35,764 nucleotides of DNA, taken from contig JAQBNK010000024.1 in the NCBI GenBank assembly GCA_028288595.1, positions 1 through 35,764 on the forward strand. Direction: 5' to 3'. Shown in pieces: positions 7,761 through 15,532 of the stretch; positions within the stretch are counted from its first letter, which is position 1, and the number at the start of each line of letters is the position of its first letter. A model generated the notes under the pieces. That model saw only the letters and a list, made by a program, of their open reading frames with translations, was not told the DNA's origin and did not search any database. The position numbers and the translations under genes were made by a program. The DNA is from Chitinophagaceae bacterium. Its GTDB lineage: Bacteria; Bacteroidota; Bacteroidia; Chitinophagales; Chitinophagaceae.

Positions 7761-8774
7761 ATGAAAGAACAACATATAGCGTATTCTATTTTAGAACTTG
7801 CCATTGTTTCGCAGGGTAACAGCTTACAACAAACGCTTCATAACTCGTTGGCATTAGCCAAAGAAGCTGAAGCTAATAATTATAAACGCATTTGGTTTGC
7901 CGAACATCACAACTCAGATAATATCGGCAGTAGTGCTACATCAATATTAATAGGATATGTGGCGGAGAATACTGCTACCATCCGGGTAGGTTCAGGCGGT
8001 ATTATGCTTCCCAATCACTCACCTCTTATTGTAGCCGAACAGTTTGGAACCCTTGCCCATTTATATCCTAACCGTATTGATTTAGGACTTGGAAGAGCAC
8101 CAGGTACAGACCAGCCCACTGCACAAGCCATACGGCCTGATTTTATGAAGGCTGCACAGTTGTTTCCGGAAGAGGTGGCAAAAATTCAGCAGTACTTTTC
8201 TTTAGACAACAAAACCGCAGGTGTAAGGGCAACGGTTGCTGAAGGCACAGGCGTTCCTGTATATATTCTTGGGTCAAGTACAGACAGTGCTCATTTAGCG
8301 GCAAAAAAAGGATTGCCCTATGCTTTTGCCAGCCACTTTGCATCAACCTGGTTACACCATGCTTTAAAGATTTACAACCAGGAATTTCAGCCCTCGCAAT
8401 TTTTGAGCAAGCCCTATACAATGGCTGGGGTTAATGTATATGTAGCAGATACGGATGAAGAAGCAGAAAAACTGTTTACCAGCTTAATAAGAATGTTTGT
8501 GGGTGTGTTAACAGGAGCCAGGGAGCCATTGCAGCCACCCACTGAAATGACCGAAGAGCTAAAGGAAATGTTTCAGCATCCTACCGTGAACCAAATGCTC
8601 AAATATTCTTTTGTCGGAAGTAAGCAAACTGTGAAGAACAAAATACAGGCATTTCTTGCTGAAACAGGGGTAGATGAATTAATTGCAGTATCAACAATGT
8701 ACAACATTAACGACCGAATAAAGTCCGCCAGATTATTTGCAGAAATCATGAGGGAGATCAATGATGAAAAATAG
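7761..8774 (+). CDS. LLM-class flavin-dependent oxidoreductase (luciferase-like, YhbW type)
   Basis: The 337-residue cytoplasmic protein matches the single-component luciferase-like monooxygenase family. Conserved blocks include FAEHHNSDNIGSSATSILIG, VGSGGIMLPNHSPLIVAEQF, GTLAHLYPNRIDLGLGRAPG and, near the C-terminus, FVGSKQTVKNKIQAFLAETG. These are the blocks seen in the E. coli YhbW group, which uses reduced FMN; the natural substrate of that group is not established to my knowledge. It has full family length and no truncation. Its start follows the two-box repeat by 35 nt, so its promoter must overlap or follow the repeat. No partner reductase gene is adjacent. Confidence 0.9.
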   Translation: MKEQHIAYSILELAIVSQGNSLQQTLHNSLALAKEAEANNYKRIWFAEHHNSDNIGSSATSILIGYVAENTATIRVGSGGIMLPNHSPLIVAEQFGTLAHLYPNRIDLGLGRAPGTDQPTAQAIRPDFMKAAQLFPEEVAKIQQYFSLDNKTAGVRATVAEGTGVPVYILGSSTDSAHLAAKKGLPYAFASHFASTWLHHALKIYNQEFQPSQFLSKPYTMAGVNVYVADTDEEAEKLFTSLIRMFVGVLTGAREPLQPPTEMTEELKEMFQHPTVNQMLKYSFVGSKQTVKNKIQAFLAETGVDELIAVSTMYNINDRIKSARLFAEIMREINDEK

Positions 8775-8840
8775 ATGGAGGGAGACATTGCTTTTCCAAA
8801 GATTCCGCAATGTCCATTGCTCTGCACATCCCATCGCACA

Positions 8841-8925
8841 GGAGACATTGCGGCGAAGACCGTGAGTGCTCAGTCAACATTTACGAATAATGATTTTGAA
8901 GTGGAGACATTGCGGCGAAGTAAAG
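8841..8925 (-). repeat. Two-box intergenic repeat, copy 3 (inverted)
   Basis: Two exact 18-nt copies of GGAGACATTGCGGCGAAG (8841-8858 and 8903-8920) flank a spacer with GTGAGTGCTCAGTCAACATTTA. Reverse-complemented, it aligns with the 7653-7725 element through both boxes and the spacer. A further half box GGAGACATTG is at 8781-8790, and an inverted one (CCGCAATGTCC) is at 8806-8816. Confidence 0.8.
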
Positions 8926-8970
8926 TTAGTTGCAATAGCCAGGTTTTATTCGTTTATTGTTAAAAATACT

Positions 8971-9329
8971 ATGAAGGAGATTTTGTTTTTAATCCTTCTA
9001 TTTTCCTTTGCAATTAATAGTACAGCGCAAACTTCAAAACCTTGTTATACTATGGTTGGAATATGGGATTTTAGTAACCCTTCAAGTAACTTAAATCTCT
9101 TGTTGAAATTAAAGCAGGTAAAGAAGAGGGAAATTTTCTTATCCTAAGTCAAGTAGGGGATAAATCACAGACTTCAGAATGTACTTGCAAAGACCACAAA
9201 TTATTTAATGATACAAAAGGAGATAATGCGCCAGCAAAAACTTTTGTTTTAGTGTACGATATTGAAAAAGACAAGATCACAGGACACTATCTTGTTGATG
9301 ATAAAGTTGAGGACGTACTACGATTCTAG
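8971..9329 (+). pseudogene. Small exported protein, gene split by a frameshift
   Basis: From an ATG at 8971 the frame encodes a signal peptide (MKEILFLILLFSFAINSTAQ), then TSKPCYTMVGIWDFSNPSSN, and stops at about 9147. A second frame, open from 9090 to a stop at 9327-9329, continues sensibly: SLVEIKAGKEEGNFLILSQV, then CTCKDHKLFNDTKGDNAPAK and YDIEKDKITGHYLVDDKVED. Joined, they would give a protein of about 119 residues. The two frames overlap only in 9090-9146, so a one-base loss there explains the break. It could be a real pseudogene, a sequencing error or, less likely, programmed frameshifting. I do not recognise the family. An upstream in-frame extension to 8866 runs through the repeat and is not credible. 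Confidence 0.65.
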
Positions 9330-9350
9330 GCTACCAGGCATAAATAAGAA

Positions 9351-9374
9351 AAGCCCAATGTTAAAGTCGGGCTT
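9351..9374. terminator. Possible terminator hairpin
   Basis: AAGCCC (9351-9356) and GGGCTT (9369-9374) form a 6-bp stem with a 12-nt loop, 21 nt after the end of the split gene. On the plus strand it lacks a T-run; on the minus strand it is followed by TTCTTATTTAT. It is weak, and its direction is uncertain. Confidence 0.35.
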
Positions 9375-9416
9375 CATCGAGACAGTGACCAAAGTAATTA
9401 ATGCAAATTAAGGTCT

Positions 9417-9665
9417 ATGAAACCCAGGCACAATCCAGGTTTATCACTTACTTTCTTTTTCCTGATTTTTTGCTTTGGATGCCATAACACCAACAAATCA
9501 AATCAAAAAATGAAACAATATTTTGAAAGTGCTGAAGAGGTCACGATTCCTGGTCTTCGACCCGAACTAGAAAGTGACCCAAATATATACAGCTTCGAAA
9601 AATGGTTACAAAAAGAATCGGAACTTTCCTTCCCCGGAAAACTGTCCAACTTCTTGACTTCGTGA
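9417..9665 (+). CDS. Short lipoprotein, possibly truncated
   Basis: The 82-residue product has a hydrophobic leader with lipobox FCFGC (Cys22) and a mature part of 60 residues, with QYFESAEEVTIPGLRPELES and NIYSFEKWLQKESELSFPGK visible. I do not recognise the family. The stop codon lies within 3 nt of a repetitive string (three CTTTGTG words at 9668-9690), and the final residues NFLTS are encoded by sequence resembling the lead-in of that repeat. The gene may therefore have lost its 3' part to repeat insertion. It is convergent with glpR. Confidence 0.5.
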   Translation: MKPRHNPGLSLTFFFLIFCFGCHNTNKSNQKMKQYFESAEEVTIPGLRPELESDPNIYSFEKWLQKESELSFPGKLSNFLTS

Positions 9666-9667
9666 AC

Positions 9668-9690
9668 CTTTGTGCCTTTGTGTCTTTGTG
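9668..9690 (+). repeat. Three 8-nt-spaced CTTTGTG words
   Basis: CTTTGTG occurs at 9668-9674, 9676-9682 and 9684-9690, followed by GCAGTAAAAG. The layout resembles the CTCTGCGG word series followed by TTAAA in the two long repeats. It sits between the convergent ends of the short lipoprotein gene and glpR. Confidence 0.6.
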
Positions 9691-9709
9691 GCAGTAAAAG
9701 AAATATAAC

Positions 9710-10477
9710 CTACTGAACGATGGTAATTTCTATTCCTAAACTTTTTATGGTTTCTACCACATGTTCAGAAACGGCACTGTCTGTTATAATGTGATGAATG
9801 TCTTCGAGCCCGCAAATTTTTCCGAATCCGCGTTTCCCGAATTTGGTGGAGTCGGCAAGTACAATTGTTTTTTGTGCGGCCTCTATCATTTTTTTGTTCA
9901 GCTGCGCCTCCATTATATTGGTGGTCGTTAATCCGAATTCGATATCAATTCCATCAACCCCTAAAAACAATTTACTGCAGGAGAAATCACGCAGTATTTC
10001 TTCAGCATAATGCCCGGTCACAGAATTACTGCTCTTTCTTAATATGCCGCCGAGTAAAATAATCTCTGTATTGGCTCTTGAACTTAATTCCGCGGCAACG
10101 TTTAATGCGGCAGTGATAACAGTAAGGCTTTCTACAGGAACAATTTTCTTTGCTAAGGATAATACAGTTGTGCCCGAGGCAATAATGATACAATCATTAG
10201 GGTCTATCAACGTCGCGGCCATATCACCAATGCCTGATTTCTGGGATGCGTTCAGTTTTTCTTTTTCATTAACGTGTTTGTCTGCCGCGTAAGGATTGGC
10301 CAGTGTACCTCCGCCATGTGTGCGATAAACCAGGTTCTTGTCTTCCAGCAGCTTCAGATCTTTACGGATAGTAACAGAAGAAACATTCAGGTCAGAGCAT
10401 AGTTCCAACACTTTAATATTCCCTTCTTTTTTTAATTTATCCAGGATGAACTGGTGACGTTCGGGCAGGCTGAGCAT
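9710..10477 (-). CDS. glpR: DeoR/GlpR-family transcriptional repressor
   Basis: The 255-residue protein starts with the DeoR winged helix-turn-helix (residues about 6-57: LNVSSVTIRKDLKLLEDKNL followed by VYRTHGGG). It continues with the DeoR C-terminal sugar-phosphate sensor domain (ASGTTVLSLAKKI, NTEIILLGGILRKSSNSVTG, CSKLFLGVDGID, IVLADSTKFGKRGF). The family represses catabolic genes and is released by a phosphorylated metabolite, glycerol-3-phosphate for GlpR. The symbol rests on its position diverging from glpD, not on ligand residues. A -7 element TATGTTTG lies on the minus strand at 10522-10515, with a TTTCG inverted repeat just upstream, suggesting autoregulation. Confidence 0.88.
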   Translation of the reverse strand: MLSLPERHQFILDKLKKEGNIKVLELCSDLNVSSVTIRKDLKLLEDKNLVYRTHGGGTLANPYAADKHVNEKEKLNASQKSGIGDMAATLIDPNDCIIIASGTTVLSLAKKIVPVESLTVITAALNVAAELSSRANTEIILLGGILRKSSNSVTGHYAEEILRDFSCSKLFLGVDGIDIEFGLTTTNIMEAQLNKKMIEAAQKTIVLADSTKFGKRGFGKICGLEDIHHIITDSAVSEHVVETIKSLGIEITIVQ

Positions 10478-10514
10478 AAAAGGATCAGTTAGTGCTTTTA
10501 ATCAGGGTTGAGAG

Positions 10515-10522
10515 CAAACATA
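10515..10522 (-). promoter_or_regulatory. -7 promoter element of glpR
   Basis: Read on the minus strand the octamer is TATGTTTG, a perfect match to the Bacteroidota -7 consensus TAnnTTTG, 37 nt upstream of the glpR ATG. No good TTTG -33 element is found at the right distance; the candidate operator occupies that spacer. Confidence 0.6.
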
Positions 10523-10530
10523 AGGGTTCA

Positions 10531-10548
10531 CGAAAGCGAAACCTTTCG
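10531..10548. promoter_or_regulatory. Candidate GlpR operator 1
   Basis: The perfect inverted repeat CGAAAG CGAAAC CTTTCG lies immediately upstream of the glpR -7 element. Read on the other strand it contains TTTCGCTTTCG, the iterated TTTCG word typical of DeoR-family operators. Binding here would block glpR transcription. Confidence 0.55.
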
Positions 10549-10605
10549 TAAGGCTATCCTGTTAAAATTAGTTAAAAAAATAGTTTGATGTTGCGTTTTA
10601 TTTTA

Positions 10606-10654
10606 TTTAGTTTCGTTTCGCTTCCGTTTTTAGTGATTGTGAAACCAAACTAAA
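10606..10654. promoter_or_regulatory. Candidate GlpR operator 2, upstream of glpD
   Basis: Arms TTTAGTTTCGTTTC (10606-10619) and GAAACCAAACTAAA (10641-10654) are complementary at 13 of 14 positions across a 21-nt spacer. The left half also reads as a direct series TTTCG TTTCG CTTCCG (10611-10626), resembling DeoR-family sites. It ends 21 nt before the glpD ATG, so it probably overlaps the promoter or early leader. No perfect TAnnTTTG is visible for glpD. Confidence 0.55.
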
Positions 10655-10675
10655 AGCTAATCGGAAGTCCCACCA

Positions 10676-12244
10676 ATGGCTGCCAGAAAAGAATTACTGC
10701 AACGGTTAACTGCACAAAACGACCTGTGGGATATCGTTGTTATCGGCGGCGGCGCTACAGGCCTGGGAATAGCTCTCGACTCGGTCTCCAGGGGATACAA
10801 AACACTTTTACTTGAACAATCAGATTTTGCAAAAGGTACTTCAAGCCGGAGTACTAAACTGGTGCATGGAGGTGTAAGATACCTCGCACAGGGAGATGTG
10901 AAACTGGTGCGTGAAGCCAGTATCGAAAGAGGATTGTTATACCGCAATGCGCCACATATTGTAAAGAACCAGGCGTTTGTTATCCCTGTCTATAACCAGC
11001 TCGACAAGTGGAAATACATTGTTGGTATGAAAATGTATGACTGGATCTCCGGCAAATTCAGCCTGGGCTCTTCCGTTTTTATTTCACGCAGGAAAATTCT
11101 CGAAAAAATGCCGGGTATAAATACCCATGGTTTACTGGGCGGTGTACTATACCACGATGGTCAGTTCGATGATACCAGGCTTGCTATTAACCTGGTACAA
11201 ACCATCTGGGAAAAAGGCGGCTTTGCATTAAATTATATGAAGGTGTCGGGGTTGTTGAAAGACGATCAGCAACACCTGAACGGAGTAAAAGCAGTGGACA
11301 CCGAAACAGGAAATGAAATTGTTTTCAAAACGAAAGCAGTAGTAAATGCTACCGGTGTTTTTGTAGATGAGATATTACAGATGGATAAACCCGGAAGCGC
11401 AAAACGTATTTGTGTGAGCCAGGGTGTGCATCTTGTTCTCGACAGATCATTTTATCCTTCTGATAACGCGATGATGATTCCTAAAACCAGCGATGGACGT
11501 GTATTATTCGCTGTGCCTTGGCACCATAAAGTAATATTAGGAACAACTGATACGCCTGTAAAAACTGCATCTCTTGAACCGGTTGCATTAGAGAAAGAAA
11601 TTGATTTCATTTTAGAAACCGCGTCGGCTTACCTCACTAAAAAACCTGAACGTAAAGATGTACTAAGTGTGTTTGCGGGCTTAAGACCATTGGCTACACC
11701 AAAGGACGGCAGCCAGAAAACAAAAGAAATTTCACGCAGTCATAAGATCATTGTTTCACCCTCGCATTTGTTTACAATGCTTGGTGGAAAATGGACCACT
11801 TACCGCAAGATGGGAGAAGACCTGGTGAATATGATTGAACATACTTTGAACTGGCCACATCAGAAACCAGGTACAGCAGCTTTGCACATTCACGGATACT
11901 CAGAAACAAATAACTGGAGCGACCCTTTCTATTTCTATGGAAGTGATGCACCGCTGCTTAAACAGCAGATGAATGGTTCTGCGGGTGTTTGGTTGAGTGA
12001 AGCATTACAGATCCATCGCACACAGATCACATGGGCAGTACAACACGAGATGGCAAGAACCGTAGAAGATTTTTTATCAAGAAGAACACGTGCACTTTTA
12101 TTAGACGCAACTGAAAGCGTGAGGATAGCGCCTGAAGTGGCAAGGATCATGGCGGAAGAATTGAAACAGGATAAGCACTGGATAGATAAACAAGTTGAAG
12201 ATTACACGCAGCTTGCACGCCATTATATTTTGACAAACAACTGA
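10676..12244 (+). CDS. glpD: Aerobic glycerol-3-phosphate dehydrogenase (FAD)
   Basis: The 522-residue flavoprotein oxidises sn-glycerol-3-phosphate to dihydroxyacetone phosphate and passes electrons to quinone at the inner membrane. The Rossmann FAD motif is at residues 20-29 (IVVIGGGATG), followed by the GlpD signature TSSRSTKLVHGGVRYL. Further blocks are VNATGVFVDEI, VPWHHKVILGTTDTP, FAGLRPLA and LGGKWTTYRKMGEDLVN. The C-terminal DAO_C helical domain includes AVQHEMARTVEDFLSRRTRA. Length is normal for the family. It is the first gene of the apparent operon; the next start is 56 nt downstream. The ATG at 10676 is the only start consistent with the conserved N-terminus. Confidence 0.96.
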   Translation: MAARKELLQRLTAQNDLWDIVVIGGGATGLGIALDSVSRGYKTLLLEQSDFAKGTSSRSTKLVHGGVRYLAQGDVKLVREASIERGLLYRNAPHIVKNQAFVIPVYNQLDKWKYIVGMKMYDWISGKFSLGSSVFISRRKILEKMPGINTHGLLGGVLYHDGQFDDTRLAINLVQTIWEKGGFALNYMKVSGLLKDDQQHLNGVKAVDTETGNEIVFKTKAVVNATGVFVDEILQMDKPGSAKRICVSQGVHLVLDRSFYPSDNAMMIPKTSDGRVLFAVPWHHKVILGTTDTPVKTASLEPVALEKEIDFILETASAYLTKKPERKDVLSVFAGLRPLATPKDGSQKTKEISRSHKIIVSPSHLFTMLGGKWTTYRKMGEDLVNMIEHTLNWPHQKPGTAALHIHGYSETNNWSDPFYFYGSDAPLLKQQMNGSAGVWLSEALQIHRTQITWAVQHEMARTVEDFLSRRTRALLLDATESVRIAPEVARIMAEELKQDKHWIDKQVEDYTQLARHYILTNN

Positions 12245-12300
12245 TTAATTGCAAATAGCAGAACGATAAACTTAATAATAAACCACCCAATCACTTGCGT

Positions 12301-15300
12301 ATGAACACATGTAAACATGCTGCAGGGATATTGATGAGAAGCAGAATTTTTCTGATGATCACTATCCTGATGTCTGTAGCCTTTTATTCGGGCGCACAGC
12401 AAAGAACCATTTCCGGTACTGTTACCACAGCCGACAAAAAACCGGTTAGCGGCGCAACTGTGCTGGTAAAAAATACCAAAACAGGAACTACAACCAACGC
12501 TAACGGCGCCTTCAGTATTAATGCCGCAGAAGGACAAACACTTATTATAACGGGTGTAGGTTATGAAACGCTGGAGTATAAGGTTGGTAAGAAAAACCAG
12601 CTGGATCTTACCGTTACGGAAACCACTAACCTGCTCGAAGATGTGACCGTAACAGCATTAGGTATCAAGCGTGAAACAAAAGCACTTGGATATTCCACCA
12701 CCGTTGTTAAAGGCGAACAATTGTCTGAGAATCTTTCAGGCAACTGGACAGACGCTTTGTCTGGTAAGGTTGCAGGATTGAATATGGTACGCTCAGGAGG
12801 TGGTCCAACAGGTTCTAATAAAATCATTCTTCGTGGTGAGAACAATCTTACCGGCAACAACGAAGCATTGATTGTGGTTGATGGAGTAGTGATTAACCAG
12901 GGTAGTGGTCGCCGTACCGCGATCAACGGTGAAAGTGCTTATGGAACTAGCAGTGATAACATGCCGGTTGATTACGGCAGCGGTGTAAACGATATTAATC
13001 CTGAAGACATAGAATCCATCACAGTTTTAAAAGGGCCCGGCGCTGCCGCATTATATGGACAACGCGGTGCTAATGGTGCCGTGATCATTACTACTAAATC
13101 TGGCAAGACTACCCGTAAGGGAATAGGTGTGTCATTCAATTCCAATGCTTCTATAGAGCAGGTGAATCGCTGGCCTGATCTTCAGCATCAGTACGGACAA
13201 GGAACGGGCGGGTCTAATTATTATTCTTTCGGGGCAACCGCGGATGGTGCAAGTACAAGTGCTACCAGCTCTGCATACGGCCCTAAATTCGACGGGCAAT
13301 CATTTTTCCAGTACGATCCGGTTACGCAAAAAGTGGGAACGGTAAGAACGCCATGGGTACCATATCCTGATCATGGTAAAGAATATTTTGAAACAGGGCA
13401 TACACTTACAAATACGATCACACTGGATGGCGGTAATGACCGTAACTCTGCACGTTTTTCTTTTACCAATGTGAAGAACGACTGGATCGCTCCCAACACT
13501 GGTTATAACCGTAACAGTGTTTCGCTTGCTGTAAATTCTAAACTGACAGATAAATTACAGATCAACGCAAAAGTGAATTACAATAATAAGTGGAGTGATA
13601 ATTTACCAGGCGTTGGTTACGGTAACCAGGCTATTATGTACTGGTATATTTTCTGGCAGCCAAGCGCAGACCCAAACTGGCTTCGCAATTACTGGGCTTT
13701 GGGTAAAGAGCAGAGAGATATTCAATACCCCTTCAGTTCTTTTCCGCAAAATCCTTTTGCTATCGCTTACGAATACCTGAACAAATCTAACAGGCATAAC
13801 GTTACCGGTAACATCCAGGCCACGTATAACTTCACCAAGGATCTGTCCGTATCAGTAAGATCATCATTAGATATGTCTTACGAATTACGTTCACAGCAAC
13901 GTCCTTATGATGCAGGTACTAAAATTCCGAAAGGCAGTTATCGTACGCAGAATATTTTTTCCCAGGAAGTGAGCAGTGATATTTTGCTGAGGTACAACAA
14001 AAAAATAAACAGTCTTTATACCGTAACCTTCACCGCGGGTGGAAGTACTTTGAAGAACAGGTATAATAAAGATGAAGTGCGTGCCGACTCTCTCACCTTC
14101 CCCGGTGTCTATGCATTATCGAACAGTGCAGGACCGTTGGTTACTTTGCCTTATCAAAGCCGTTATGCCATCAACAGTTTTTATGGTATGATAGCAGGAT
14201 CTTACAGAGACATGTTATTTGCAGATTTCACTGCACGCCAGGACTGGAACAGCGTATTGGCAACACCACTGCGTAAGGACAATTCAGGATTTTTCTATCC
14301 TTCTCTTAACATGAGCCTTGTTGCCTCAGAGGCTTTCAAATTGCCAAAGGCCATCAACTTTGCGAAACTTCGTTTTTCAGTTTCGGGTGTAGGTAGCGGT
14401 GGTACAACCCCGTATTTAACCGCGTATAATTATACCAGTGCAGGAAGTTTATACAATGGTGGTTTAACCAATCCTTCAACACTTACCAATCCTGATCTCA
14501 GACCGCTTAAAACGATCACTTATGAATTGGGTACACAACTCAGGATGTTTAAGAATAAACTTGATGTTGATGTTGCTGTTTATACGGGAACTACAAAAGA
14601 CCAGATATTGAATCGTATCATAGACCAGGCAACGGGATATTCGCAATCAGTGATCAATGCAGGCGCGGTAAGAAATAAAGGAATTGAAGTTTCTGTAACA
14701 GGAACACCCGTTATTATAAACAAAACATTCCGGTGGACAACAGGTGTTGTTTTCTCTGCCAATAGTAACCGGGTAACTGAACTGGCTGATAGTGCCGTGG
14801 TGTTACAAAGAGGTCCTGTAGGTGGCGGACAAATTGTTGCTAAAGTGGGTGGCAGTATGGGAGACTTATATGGGCAGGGATATTTAAGAGCGCCTGACGG
14901 ACAAGTAGTTTACAACAGCTCTACCGGAACTGCTTTATTGAATCCTGATGTTCAATATTTAGGTAATACTATTCCTAAATGGAAATTAGGTTTCAGTAAT
15001 GACTTCACTTACAAACAAGTTCGCCTGCATTTGTTATTTGATGCGCAGCATGGCGCAGTAGGTCATTCGCTGATGCATTATAAATTGGCAGAACAAGGCA
15101 AACTCGCTGCAACGGTGCCAGGAAGATATAATGGAATTATTGGCAATGGAGTTGTGTATGATGCAGGTACCAATAAATACAGAACCAATGATGTGATCGC
15201 GACCGACATTGACGAATACTATCGTTCACACTGGGGAATTGATAATGCCGAAGGAAGCACTTTCAGTACAGACTTTATCAAATTCAGGGAAGCGAGACTT

Positions 15301-15513
15301 GACTACTCATTAAGCCCGGCCATTGCAAAAAAGATCGGTGCACAAAGAGCAACGATAGGTGTTTATGGACGTGATCTTTTCATATGGTCTCCGTGGCCCG
15401 CTTTCGATCCTGAATTTGGAACACTGAGCGGAACTGATATTGTACGCGGTTTTGAAATAGGGCAGTTCCCTTCAACACGTACAATAGGGGTAAACCTTGT
15501 AGTAACCTTTTAA
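12301..15513 (+). CDS. SusC/RagA-type TonB-dependent outer-membrane transporter
   Basis: The 1070-residue protein starts at the ATG at 12301 (a TTG two codons upstream is less likely). A signal peptide ends near YSGAQQ. A carboxypeptidase-regulatory-like domain follows (ISGTVTTADKKPVSGATVLV). The SusC plug comes next (VTALGIKRETKALGYSTTVV, then LRGENNLTGNNEALIVVDGV, VLKGPGAAALYGQRGANGAV), and a long beta barrel ends in a hydrophobic strand with a terminal Phe (RTIGVNLVVTF). There is no N-terminal STN domain, so signalling through an anti-sigma factor is not expected, consistent with GlpR control. It should import a ligand captured by the SusD partner, encoded 19 nt downstream. Substrate is inferred from the neighbours only. 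Confidence 0.95.
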   Translation: MNTCKHAAGILMRSRIFLMITILMSVAFYSGAQQRTISGTVTTADKKPVSGATVLVKNTKTGTTTNANGAFSINAAEGQTLIITGVGYETLEYKVGKKNQLDLTVTETTNLLEDVTVTALGIKRETKALGYSTTVVKGEQLSENLSGNWTDALSGKVAGLNMVRSGGGPTGSNKIILRGENNLTGNNEALIVVDGVVINQGSGRRTAINGESAYGTSSDNMPVDYGSGVNDINPEDIESITVLKGPGAAALYGQRGANGAVIITTKSGKTTRKGIGVSFNSNASIEQVNRWPDLQHQYGQGTGGSNYYSFGATADGASTSATSSAYGPKFDGQSFFQYDPVTQKVGTVRTPWVPYPDHGKEYFETGHTLTNTITLDGGNDRNSARFSFTNVKNDWIAPNTGYNRNSVSLAVNSKLTDKLQINAKVNYNNKWSDNLPGVGYGNQAIMYWYIFWQPSADPNWLRNYWALGKEQRDIQYPFSSFPQNPFAIAYEYLNKSNRHNVTGNIQATYNFTKDLSVSVRSSLDMSYELRSQQRPYDAGTKIPKGSYRTQNIFSQEVSSDILLRYNKKINSLYTVTFTAGGSTLKNRYNKDEVRADSLTFPGVYALSNSAGPLVTLPYQSRYAINSFYGMIAGSYRDMLFADFTARQDWNSVLATPLRKDNSGFFYPSLNMSLVASEAFKLPKAINFAKLRFSVSGVGSGGTTPYLTAYNYTSAGSLYNGGLTNPSTLTNPDLRPLKTITYELGTQLRMFKNKLDVDVAVYTGTTKDQILNRIIDQATGYSQSVINAGAVRNKGIEVSVTGTPVIINKTFRWTTGVVFSANSNRVTELADSAVVLQRGPVGGGQIVAKVGGSMGDLYGQGYLRAPDGQVVYNSSTGTALLNPDVQYLGNTIPKWKLGFSNDFTYKQVRLHLLFDAQHGAVGHSLMHYKLAEQGKLAATVPGRYNGIIGNGVVYDAGTNKYRTNDVIATDIDEYYRSHWGIDNAEGSTFSTDFIKFREARLDYSLSPAIAKKIGAQRATIGVYGRDLFIWSPWPAFDPEFGTLSGTDIVRGFEIGQFPSTRTIGVNLVVTF

Positions 15514-15532
15514 GCTTTAAAAGAAAAGAGAA

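Noticed and set aside
8866-8970. In-frame N-terminal extension of the frameshifted gene
   Set aside because: It is encoded by the two-box repeat and would bury a good signal peptide that starts at 8971.
12295-12300. TTG start for the SusC-like gene
   Set aside because: The ATG two codons later is a normal start and leaves a sensible N-terminus.
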